From Lachnospiraceae bacterium oral taxon 500 (GTDB taxonomy: Bacteria; Bacillota; Clostridia; Lachnospirales; Vallitaleaceae): a stretch of DNA of 64,000 bases. The notes below the pieces were generated by a model. That model saw only the letters and a program-made list of their open reading frames with translations. It ran no database searches and had not been told where the DNA came from. The DNA is taken from the NCBI GenBank assembly GCA_002999035.1, contig CP027241.1, positions 1,677,001 through 1,741,000 of the forward strand. The letters are read 5' to 3'. Both the position numbers and the translations under genes were made by a program. Shown here piece by piece: positions 22,615-32,100 of the stretch; position 1 is the stretch's first letter, and each line of letters begins with the position of its first letter.

Positions 22615-22637
22615 TAGATCTCCTCCGTGGGATTTGT

Positions 22638-22982
22638 TCATAAGTTCCCTAATTCATACAGCTTTTTGCGAAGAAAATAGATGTCTTTTCCTTGCTTTTC
22701 CAAAAGTTTTTTTAAATCATTGATGTCATCTTTGTAGATTACAGCTGTTGAATTTACTCTTTTTGCAATTTGATTGATACTGCCTGTAATTCTTCCGATA
22801 TTTGCGGACATCTCCTTAAACACTTTCATATCCAGTACAAAAATATCTTTTTCCAATATACATTTCATCATAAACTGACGGAGAGTTTTACAACCGGACA
22901 GTTCATATTTTTTGTTCAAAATTTCAAGTTCATCATCGGAAAGCATAAGGTATATTCCGTTTTTTCTTATTCTGTTTGCCAT
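22638..22982 (-). CDS. mobC: MobC-like relaxosome accessory protein
   Basis: A 114-residue basic protein. The N-terminal part resembles a ribbon-helix-helix DNA-binding fold and the C-terminal part has the MobC signature NIGRITGSINQIAKRVNSTAVIY. It should bind oriT and help the relaxase nick. It directly precedes the relaxase on the minus strand, with a GGGGGAT ribosome site. A terminator-like hairpin and a promoter lie upstream. Confidence 0.83.
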   Translation of the reverse strand: MANRIRKNGIYLMLSDDELEILNKKYELSGCKTLRQFMMKCILEKDIFVLDMKVFKEMSANIGRITGSINQIAKRVNSTAVIYKDDINDLKKLLEKQGKDIYFLRKKLYELGNL

Positions 22983-23029
22983 ATCATATCCCCCAATTCA
23001 TAGATGTATTAAAAATTTACAAAAGAAAA

Positions 23030-23068
23030 AAACCTGCAAAATCAAGTCCAAACTCGATTTACAGGTTT
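23030..23068 (-). terminator. Attenuator-like terminator in the mobC leader
   Basis: Read on the minus strand, AAACCTGTAAATC pairs with GATTTTGCAGGTTT and is followed by a run of T. It lies between the mob promoter and mobC, so it would interrupt transcription before mobC unless read through. A tiny ORF (23094 to 23068, TTG start after AGGAGA) stops at the edge of the hairpin, as in translation-controlled attenuation. Confidence 0.6.
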
Positions 23069-23141
23069 CATTTATCTATATATTTCTTTGTCAAGAAATC
23101 TCCTGCTAAGAGATAAAATTATCATATAAAATTACAAGGAT

Positions 23142-23170
23142 AGTATATCATTTTTTGAAGAAAAATTCAA
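23142..23170 (-). promoter_or_regulatory. Sigma-A promoter of the mobC-relaxase operon
   Basis: On the minus strand TTGAAT (23170-23165) and TATACT (23147-23142) are spaced by 17 bases, about 160 bases upstream of mobC. Confidence 0.55.
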
Positions 23171-23244
23171 TAAAATAAAGGCATCACACGACTGAATTTT
23201 TGAAAAAATTTCGATAGAAAAATAAAAAATATTGTATTTTTCAT

Positions 23245-23344
23245 AGGGGTTTGGGGACTTCCCCAACAAGCTGAAATGGACGAAAAGAGCAGTTCCCTTG
23301 TGGAACGCTAAAGTCCATTTTTTCGTAAGTGCATATGCACTTAC
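23245..23344. other. Candidate oriT of element A
   Basis: A GC-richer island upstream of mobC. It holds the hairpin TTGGGGActTCCCCAA (within 23245-23271), an 8-base inverted repeat AAATGGAC/GTCCATTT (23273-23320), and a perfect 20-base palindrome at 23325-23344. Its core, read in the mobC direction, is GCTTGTTGGGGAAGTCCCC, nearly the same as a site upstream of the second mobC at 58232-58257. Position, structure and conservation fit an origin of transfer; the nick site is not known. Confidence 0.6.
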
Positions 23345-23675
23345 TGTGCTTGCTCAATTACCCGGAATTCCGGATAATAATAGTTATACCGACTTTAATA
23401 TTATGCTGACTTTTAAATGAATTTCTTATATTAAAATGAATTTCGCATAGTTGACAAAACTATAATAGTAAGATTCTGTAAAATAAGTTTCTTATAAATA
23501 AACGACAGTATAATAACTTTTAATCCAATAGATTATTCTTCTACTATATGATACAATATACCATATAGTATTATGCAAACTTGTTGAAAGAAAATAAGTA
23601 TGATCAATCTTATTTACATAAAAATGTCGGTATCTTACCCCCACAACCTGACAATAGAAAAGAGAGTTGATAACT
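23345..23675. other. AT-rich intergenic region before the two-component system
   Basis: No gene is seen. It contains an inverted repeat ACTATATG/CATATAGT (23543-23569) around a TACAAT sequence, which could be an operator or promoter of the response regulator gene. A TTGACA at 23451 lacks a well-spaced -10 box. Confidence 0.35.
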
Positions 23676-24428
23676 ATGAACATTGCCATTGTAGATGACA
23701 GGAAAGAGGACAGAGAAAAGCTTGGCGGCATTCTTTTAAAGTATGCGAATGCCGGCGGTGAAAAACTGAATATAGAGCATTTTGAAAGTGCAGAAGCTTT
23801 GCTTGACAACTATCAGCCTTTCCTCTATACGATTCTTTTTCTGGACATCTATATGGACGGGATGAGCGGAATGCAGGCGGCTGAAATTATTCGTAAAACA
23901 GATTCCGATATTATTTTGGTTTTTCTGACGACCAGTGCGGAACACCATGTAGCAGCCTTGCACAATCATGCCTTTGATTATATCGAAAAACCGGCAAAGC
24001 AGGTGCAGGTTTTTCGGATTATGGACGATATTTTAAAGAGAAAGACAGATTTAACTCAGAGCCTTTCCTTTTCTGTAAACAGGACAGAGTATCATCTTGC
24101 CCTTAATGATATTGTGGCAGTAAGTGCCTCTGCCCACAATGTTGAGATTTATGATAAATACGGAAATACCTATGCACCCCGCTTGACCTTTTCAAGCGTT
24201 TGTGATGAGATTTTTCAGGATAAAAGATTTCTCCTCATCCTACGGGGCGTGATAGTCAATATGGACTTTATACAGAGCTTTAAAAGCGGAGTCTGCTACC
24301 TTGAAAGCGGGGTTGAATTTCCCTGCAATCTCAGAAAAGAAAAGCAGTTTGTATCCACTTGGCAAAATTATATTTTCCAGAAATTAAGAAAAGAAGCTAT
24401 GGAAAGGAGGCACAAGACAAAACAATGA
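23676..24428 (+). CDS. LytTR-family response regulator
   Basis: A 250-residue response regulator. The receiver domain begins MNIAIVDDRKED, has the phospho-acceptor Asp in LFLDIYMDG (about 56) and Lys in EKPAK (about 108). The LytTR DNA-binding domain (about 128-235) includes DIVAVSASAHNVEIY and FLLILRGVIVNMDFI. LytTR proteins bind pairs of 9-base direct repeats one or two turns apart, and such repeats lie at 25755-25790. The ATG at 23676 is preferred over an in-frame TTG at 23667. It overlaps the kinase gene by an ATGA. Confidence 0.88.
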   Translation: MNIAIVDDRKEDREKLGGILLKYANAGGEKLNIEHFESAEALLDNYQPFLYTILFLDIYMDGMSGMQAAEIIRKTDSDIILVFLTTSAEHHVAALHNHAFDYIEKPAKQVQVFRIMDDILKRKTDLTQSLSFSVNRTEYHLALNDIVAVSASAHNVEIYDKYGNTYAPRLTFSSVCDEIFQDKRFLLILRGVIVNMDFIQSFKSGVCYLESGVEFPCNLRKEKQFVSTWQNYIFQKLRKEAMERRHKTKQ

Positions 24429-25747
24429 ATGAACAGCTTGCCCGAACCTTATTGGAATATTTTGTGCTGATACCGGCGGCTATCCTTTGTTATCTTCCGA
24501 TGAGAAAGCAGATTAGATACCTGCTTTGCCGGCTTTTGATAATGGCAGTCCTTGCGTTCCTTATCCTTTCCGTTTTAGGCTCTTTTGCGGAGATATATTT
24601 TCCTTCCGATGCCAATGTCATCCTGCTTCCTGTACTGATAGGGTGCTTTACTTTTTATGTCCACAGTATAAAGGCACCTATCAGCAAGGCGGCTGCAATA
24701 TTTGTAAATGTGATGGCGGTGATGTCCATACTGGCAAATTTTGCCGCCTGTTTTGATGCGGCAAAACATCCGAGTCTCGGTATCAATTCTGCGAGCATGG
24801 ACTACACCCTTTTTCTCTTAGCGGCAAGTACGATACTGGCAATTCCTGTCGGATTTTTCTTTGGAAAATATGGGAGTAAACTGGTGGAACGACTGCATAT
24901 TGCAAACGTGTATCTTATGACACTCCCTTTTTCAGGCGCTATCTTAATGATTAATCTTTTTATGCGTCCGCTAAAATACGAAACCTTTTATGTAAACAGG
25001 GTCGGTACTGCGGTACGGATTATCCTTTCGATTGTCTTTTTTATCTGGATGGTCATGAATGTCGTGTTTTATTTCATTGTAAGTATATTGCTGGATGCAG
25101 CAAAGTCCGAGCAGGAAAGAAAAATCCTGAAAATACAGGAAAAGCAATACGATACCCAGATGAAATATATCAGTGATTCGGCGAGGGCAAGACATGATTT
25201 CAGACAGATACTGATAACCTTAAAAAATATGGCAGAATTGGGCAATACAGATGCCGTCAATGCCTACCTTGCAGACTATATGAGAGAGCTTCCGACAAAC
25301 GAAACGCTTATCTATACCAAAAACAATGCCGTAAATGCCGTTTTGAATTTTTATGCGGCACAGGCAAAAAACGAGGGAATAGATGTCAGTTTCAGCATTG
25401 ACATTGATAAATGGCAGATACTTTCCGATGTTGAGCTGTGTACGATGATTGGCAACCTTTTAGAAAATGCGATAGATGCCGCGAAAAATGCTGACGACAA
25501 AGAGCGTTTTATTGAACTCACTATGACGACACACGGAGGCTGTTGGCTCTATATTGTGGAAACCAACGGCTTTGACGGAAATATAAAGAGGAAAAGCGGA
25601 GAATATTATTCCACAAAAAGAAACGGCAGAGGTCTTGGGATTGCCTCTATCAAATCCACAGTGGAGAAATACAACGGGCAAGTGGAGTTTTCCCATGACG
25701 AACAGGAATTTTATGTCAATATCGCCATTCCGCTTAATGAAGATTAA
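24425..25747 (+). CDS. AgrC/VirS-like sensor histidine kinase (GHKL)
   Basis: A 440-residue membrane kinase. The N-terminal half (about 1-215) has six or seven hydrophobic segments. Then comes a coiled linker, the phospho-accepting His in SARARHDFRQILITL (about 258), and a GHKL ATPase domain with GNLLENAIDAA (N box) and GRGLGIASIKS (G box). The architecture is that of peptide-sensing quorum kinases partnered with LytTR regulators. No signal-peptide gene is recognised nearby, so the ligand is unknown. Translation is coupled to the regulator by an ATGA overlap with GGAGG upstream. Confidence 0.87.
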   Translation: MNEQLARTLLEYFVLIPAAILCYLPMRKQIRYLLCRLLIMAVLAFLILSVLGSFAEIYFPSDANVILLPVLIGCFTFYVHSIKAPISKAAAIFVNVMAVMSILANFAACFDAAKHPSLGINSASMDYTLFLLAASTILAIPVGFFFGKYGSKLVERLHIANVYLMTLPFSGAILMINLFMRPLKYETFYVNRVGTAVRIILSIVFFIWMVMNVVFYFIVSILLDAAKSEQERKILKIQEKQYDTQMKYISDSARARHDFRQILITLKNMAELGNTDAVNAYLADYMRELPTNETLIYTKNNAVNAVLNFYAAQAKNEGIDVSFSIDIDKWQILSDVELCTMIGNLLENAIDAAKNADDKERFIELTMTTHGGCWLYIVETNGFDGNIKRKSGEYYSTKRNGRGLGIASIKSTVEKYNGQVEFSHDEQEFYVNIAIPLNED

Positions 25748-25754
25748 TTTGTCA

Positions 25755-25800
25755 TCTCGTGCCGTTTTGATTGCAACTCATGCCGCTTTTCTTGTATAAT
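25755..25800 (+). promoter_or_regulatory. Promoter with LytTR-like direct repeats
   Basis: Two similar units, CTCGTGCCGTTTT (from 25756) and CTCATGCCGCTTTT (from 25777), start exactly 21 bases apart, two helical turns. A TATAAT (25795-25800) follows immediately and no -35 box is seen; the second repeat occupies that place. This is the usual architecture of an activated LytTR promoter and fits control by the neighbouring regulator. Confidence 0.6.
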
Positions 25801-25858
25801 TTTCAATTTTATGTTTTAAATAGAATAGACAAATTATGTAGAAAAGGAGTTGACATCC

Positions 25859-25993
25859 ATGGCAAGTAAGAATAGAATTTTCACAGCACAGCACAGCACA
25901 GCACAGCACAGCACAGCACAGCACAGCACAGGGATAATTGCGTCTATTTTTACGCTACAATTTTATATAAATCAGGCTAAACGCTACATTTAA
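25859..25993 (+). CDS. Leader ORF with TAQHS repeats (phase-variable)
   Basis: A 44-residue ORF with AAGGAG (25844-25849) nine bases before its ATG. It begins MASKNRIF, continues with three TAQHS units encoded by ten CACAG copies, and ends GIIASIFTLQFYINQAKRYI. Its stop codon (25991-25993) lies inside the left arm of the terminator downstream. Loss or gain of CACAG units shifts the frame: one alternative frame stops at 25935-25937, well before the hairpin, the other at 25978-25980 at its edge. It is more likely a regulatory leader than a functional protein. Confidence 0.7.
   Translation: MASKNRIFTAQHSTAQHSTAQHSTGIIASIFTLQFYINQAKRYI
25882..25931 (+). repeat. Pentanucleotide microsatellite (CACAG)10
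   Basis: Ten perfect CACAG copies lie within the leader ORF. Because five is not a multiple of three, slipped-strand mispairing changes the reading frame at each step, the hallmark of a contingency locus. Confidence 0.95.
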
Positions 25994-26019
25994 GTCTATG
26001 ACTTGGGTGTGGCGTTTTT
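25979..26019 (+). terminator. Intrinsic terminator/attenuator before the surface protein gene
   Basis: 18 bases (25979-25996) pair with 26000-26017 without a bulge, four pairs being G-U, followed by a T run (26015-26019). The wobble pairs make it stronger in the plus-strand RNA than in the opposite strand. The leader stop codon lies within the left arm. Confidence 0.8.
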
Positions 26020-26152
26020 ACGTGCAAAAAAACAGATTGGCTGAACTATATTTTGGTTTAGTTTGAATATTGTTGCAAGGATTGCGAGAAGCGTAAGCCG
26101 TAGCAATCCTGTATCAATTAGCTGTAATATTTAAGATAGGAGATGAAAAAAT

Positions 26153-29100
26153 ATGGAAAATAACAAAAGGCGAAGAATGTATCAAAACAGGAGAAGTTTG
26201 CCGACCCGTTTGCTTGCTTTTGTCCTGTGCATGGTATTGACTTTGACCTATTCGGGGGTGAATACTTTTGCCATGTCAGACGATGCAAGAGGGGATAGCG
26301 AAAAGGAAATTATCGCCTTTTCTTCCTTGCCTGACGGCGTGCGGGAACAGGAAATCCGGCAAGGTGAGGACTTATCGGCAGTAACATTTCCTGATACCTT
26401 GCAAATCTTAGTGGAAGAAACTGCCCTTGTAGATAAAAACAGTACGAGCAAGGATAAAGCACTTCCCAAAGCAATGCAAAGTGAACTTCCTTTAGTAGAA
26501 ACAAAAGAGGAAGAAGCGGAAAACTCTGTAAAAGCAGATGTAGAGGAAACAGCAGAACCGGCAAAAGATAATACATCAGCAGAAGAATCGGTAGAAGCAG
26601 AAAAATCTGATACATCAGTAGAGCCGGCTCAAAGCTCCGATGAAAATGAACTGCTAAAAGAAACTACATTAAAAGATGTAACTCTCCAAAATGTAAGATG
26701 GGAGATAGACGAAGAAAATAGCAGTAAACCTGTCTTTTCATCCGAAAATATTGGAGATAGCTTTGTATTTGAGCCTGTTATACCGGAGCAGTACAGGATA
26801 GCGGAGGATGTGGAACTTCCTAAGATTCATGTAAGCATTAGGGATAAGGAAAGTGTCAAAATAGGCTTTGAGCAGTCGGCAGTTGTAGACGGCGTTAAGA
26901 TATCCGTCAAAGCGGATGATGGCGTATTCCAAGACGCCAAGGCATTAAAGGTCAGAAAAGTCAGCAATTCAGAGGCAGAAAAGGTCGAAGAGGCCATCGA
27001 GGACAAAAGAGAAGGAGACAGAAAGGTCGCCGTCTCTTATACCTTTGATATTTCAGTATTAGACCATGAGGGCAATGAAGTGCAACCTGATACGACAAAG
27101 GGAGAAGTGTCTGTCAGCTTTCAGATGGAAGAGGCAAAAAATCAAAACCTAAGTGCAGACATCTATCATGTGGATGAGGACAGTCAAGCAGAAAAGCTTG
27201 AGACCGAGGTAAAAGGGGAAGAAGTCAGTGCCAAAACCGACGGTTTTTCTTTCTATACCGTCGAGTTCACTTATGGTAATATGCAGTATGTCCTTGCCGG
27301 AGATAGCACAATTGACCTATCCGAGATTTTGGCGAAAGTGGGTCTTAGTGGCGAGGTGACAGCAGTCTCTGTCAGCAATAGCGCCCTCTTTTCTGCCACA
27401 AAAAACGCCGACAATCAGTGGCTGATTACAGCACACAGGGCTTTTGACACCAAAGAGTGGATGAAAGTCACGATAAATGGTGTGGTACACGAGATTGCCG
27501 TCACAGATAGTCAACACCCTCTAACCGTAACCGGTGGAACGGAGCATGTAGACTATGAATGGAGAGATTACGGCTACATTGAAACTTTAAATAATCACTC
27601 TGCTTTTAAAGTAGAAATTAGAAAGAAGTATATCCTTCATATTTTAACCTCGAAAGCCATGGTGATTGAGGGTGATGCCACTAAGTTTAAAGAAACGGAC
27701 GGTATACTTGCCGGACAAGGCGGTGCCATTGTCATAGCTGAGGGCGTACAGGCAAATATCACCTTAAAAAATACGAAGATATTTCCTATGGTTAATATTC
27801 CTCCAATGGTTGTGATGAAAAATGCGGAATGTAAGCTTACCCTTGAGGGAGAGAACACCCTGACACCAAGACTGCTCCATGTAACCGCCGGTGCGGGAGC
27901 ATTTGATAAAGTGCCTGCCATCTGGGTGCCGGAAGGAGCAAAGCTTACGGTTACCAAAGAAAGCACCGGTACGCTGACAGCAGACTCCGCTTATCAAAAT
28001 GCTGTTATCGGTGGCTGGCGGTATGGACATGCGGGCACTATTACGATAGATGGCGGAACCTTAAAACTGAATAATGATGGAGATATAAACAGCATAACCA
28101 ATATATCCGGCCCCTGTATCGGCGGACATGGGAAACTTGACGGTATTACCATCAACGGTGGCAAAATAGAGGCGACCTGTGTGCAAAGTGCCCCTATCGG
28201 AATGAGTTATGAGCCTATAGTCGACGTAGACGCAAAAGGAAGAGTTATTGTAAATGGCGGCACGATTGTTACAAAACATCAGACCCGTGATGGTGTTAAT
28301 CCTTATTATGCAGACGGTATAGGAGATACACAGCATCATACAGCGGTAGACGTTAGAATAAAAGGCGGCAATGTGGATACGGATTTTGATCGGACAAGAC
28401 CAAAAAATGACAGTGCCGATGTCTATAGAGTAAAGATAAGCTTATCAGGAGTAGGGGAAGGACAGACGATTACAAGCTATACTATGCTTGACGGTACAAC
28501 TGTCAGCCTAAAAGATGCCAAGACCTTGCCAAACGGAGAGTTGTATCTATGGTTGCCCGTAGATACGATAGTAACAGGCGTTCACTGCAATGGACAGGAC
28601 TATACAGGTGTGGTAAAAGCGGTAAACAATGATAATGACGCTCAGGCAGTGTTCAGACCGGCAATCGGCACATTAACAGCAGCTATCGGTAAGGCGGAGG
28701 ATTTTCAAGAGGTTAAGCTTAGTAATACCACAGGCTTGTCAGCAGGGGATACGGTATATCTGTTCTATGCCATAAAACCTGATTGGCGTATATCGGGTAT
28801 GGCTCTGCGTAAAGCGACAAATCCTGCCATAGTGCCACAGGAAATCAGCAGCGACTTTACTAAGGTCTATGATAACATATACAAGTTTACCATGCCTGAT
28901 TATAATGTGTGCGTAGACTTAAAATGTGAGGAGATACCAACAAGCGAAACAGAAGCAGGTGATTTTATCATCGATGCCAACTGCAATCACAGCTTTGATG
29001 ATGTAAGGCGTGTGCTTAGGTTGTCAGGTAATGGCAAAGCAACCATATCAATGAAGCCCGGCGTATCCTCCACTTCAGACCATATCAGAGTAGAACCGGG

Positions 29101-32100
29101 CTCAAGCATCAATCTGACGATTAGAGACCTGACCGTTTCAACTTCAATTGAAGGTCTATCGGGACTGACTTTCTCTAATAATATCGGAGATTGCCAGCTG
29201 ATTTTAGAAGGAACGAATAAATTTACCTCAGATGATGAAAATACGCCGGCTGTACGCAAACAAACATTTGGTAAACTGACCATCTCAGGAAAGGGAAAGC
29301 TGATAGCGATTGCAACAGGGGCTAAAAGTAACGGGATAGGGTCAGGCGATTGTGGAGATTTGTATATTGAGGGCGGAACCATCTATGCCAAAGCGAGCCA
29401 TGATAATATGGCAATTGGACATGCAAAAAATGGTTCTGATTCTGTCGTATATTATACAGGAGGCACCGTAGAGGGCATATGCGAAAACGTTCAACTCTAC
29501 GGCGGACTGACAGGAAAGAATGCACAGGTAATCATTACAGGCGGCAGTCTCCATTCTGTGAATTGGGGCAATTTACCACAAATCCATACTCACCCAACCA
29601 ACGGCTCTACTAATGTCTATCTGACCACTATCACCCTCGGCGAGGGAGCGACCCTTGCTGCGCAGGCGTATGTAACGGCACTGACAGGCGCAGGCAATTA
29701 TGGTATCAACCAGATGCACACCGATGATGAGGGTAAGCTCTACCTCTGGTTGCCGGAGAATACAACTGTTACCAAAGTAGAGACGGATAAAGGCATCTAT
29801 CAAGGCTCAGTGACAACCAATACCGCAAACTATTTTGGCACGGCTAATGCTGTATTTACTTTAGCAGAAAAGCAAGAGGGCAGCGGAAGCGTAGCGATTG
29901 AAGGCTGGACTTATGGAGAAAGTGCCAAAGCCCCTGTGCCGACCAGCACAACCAACGGCACAGCTAACGTCAGCTACACCTACTTTACCGATGAAGCTTG
30001 CACGACTAAGACCACAAGCGATAACAGCGGTACCGACAACATAGGCAGTGTACCGAAAAATGTAGGAAGATACTGGGTACAGGCAACCTTTGCCGAAACC
30101 CCACGCTATAAAGCAGTGATAGCCAAAGCCGGCTTTGCCATCAGCAAGGCGACGGTGTCCTTCACCCCACCGACCCCAAAAACAGGTCTTACCTATACAG
30201 GCGAGAGGCAGGAACTTATCAATACCGGCACAGTGGATACTGGCATAGGGAAACTAGCCTATAGCCTAAGTGAAACAGGCACTTATAGCGAAACCATACC
30301 GAGGGCACAAGATGCCGGCACCTATCGTGTGTACTACAAAGTTGTCGGCACCAATGCCAACTATGATTACACTAACGCTAAGGGCAGTGTCAATGTATCA
30401 ATTGCCAAAGTATCAATCACGCCGACAGTGGCGATTACCGGCTGGACTTATAAAGCAAGCCCAAATGCACCGACTGTTACAGGAAATAAAGGAAACGGTG
30501 CGGTAACATACGAATACTTTACCGATGAAAATTGCACGACTAAGACCACAGCGGCGAACAGCCTTTCAAACAGCGAGGGCGGAGTGCCTAAAAATGCAGG
30601 TAAATACCGGGTTAAGGCAACGATAGCAGAAACAGAAAATTATAATGGTGCTACTGCGAAAGCAGGCTTTGAAATAAAAAAAGCAAATCAGACGGCACTT
30701 AGTATTAAGAGTGTTACTGATAAAAAATACGGCGATGCGGATTTTACACTGGAAACAACAGGCGGCAGCGGAAACGGAGCGGTCAGCTACAGCGTGCCTA
30801 TGGGTAACGGCATACTGGAAATAACCGGCGACACGGCAAAAATCGTCGGAGTCGGTACGGTAACCGTTACGGCAGTAAAAGCCGGCGGCAATAACTACAA
30901 CGAAACAAGCGCGACCCTTGATATAACCATAGCCAAAGGCGATGAACCTGCGATTGCTTTTCCTACGGCAAGTGAATTGACCTACGGACAAACATTATCC
31001 GAAAGCACGCTTACAGGTGGAAGCACCCAGTATGGAACATTTGCGTGGAAAGACGGCAGTATCATTCCTACGATAGATAATACAGGCTATGATGTGGTAT
31101 TTAAGCCAAATGCTACGGCATTAAAAAACTATAATATTGAGGAAAAAACAAGAACAATAGAAGTAAAAGTAAAGAAAGGAAATCAAACAGGCTTTGCAAT
31201 TACAGCAATACCTCAAAAGACTTACGGCGATAGCGAATTTAAGCTGACCACAACAGGCGGCAGCGGAAACGGAGCGGTAAGCTACAGCGTATCTGCAAAT
31301 AACGGCGTGCTTTTCATTGCCGGCGATACTACAAAAATAATAGGAGCCGGAACCGTAGAGATAACAGCCGTAAAAGCAGCAGATGCTAACTACAATGAAG
31401 CAAGCAGTAGTATCAGCATTACCATAGCCAAGAAAAAGCTGATAGTAAGAGCCGATGACAAAATGATTGCAAGGAATGACCCGATGCCAACCTTTACAAG
31501 TACGGCAGAGGGGCTTGTAAACGGAGATACCTTGATAAATCCAACTTTTACGACAACTGCCGCAAATACAGGCACTAACGGAAAATATGAGATCATAGTA
31601 AATGGCGGTACGGTGAAAAATACAGCAGAGGCAGAGGTAACAGGCAACTATGAAATCACCTACCAAAAGGGAGAACTGACAATCGTAGAGAAGCTCTACG
31701 AAGCAGAAGTCATAAATGGAAGCGGCAGCGGCAGATACCTTGACGGACAGACCGTTCATATCAAGGCACTTGACAAGTCCGGCTATACCTTTAGCGGCTG
31801 GACAAGCCCTGACGGAGTCGTTTTTGCCAAACCATTAGAAAAAGAAACCGACTTTGTAATGCCTGCAAAAGATGTTAAAGTAACAGCAACTTACCGGTCA
31901 AACAGCAGCGGTTCCTCGTATGGATATGACAGCAGCGATCCGAAAGACGACGACAGCAGTATAAGCATAAAAACCGAAAAAGCACCGGATTTACCGACAA
32001 TAGCGGAAATCACTGTCAAAGCCAAAAAAGGAGAGGACAAAACAGCAACGGCGAAACTTTCCGAAAAGACGACCGAAAAAGCCATAAAAAAAGCAAAAGA

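Noticed and set aside
23451-23466. TTGACA plus TATAAT as a promoter for the response regulator
   Set aside because: The boxes are only four bases apart and no suitable -10 lies at 16-18 bases.
25882-25931. CACAG array as a CRISPR or iteron array
   Set aside because: Units are five bases with no spacers; it is a microsatellite inside an ORF.
31121-31759. 212-residue minus-strand Cys/Tyr-rich ORF
   Set aside because: Antisense of Ig-like repeats in the surface protein; its repetitiveness follows the repeats of the sense gene.
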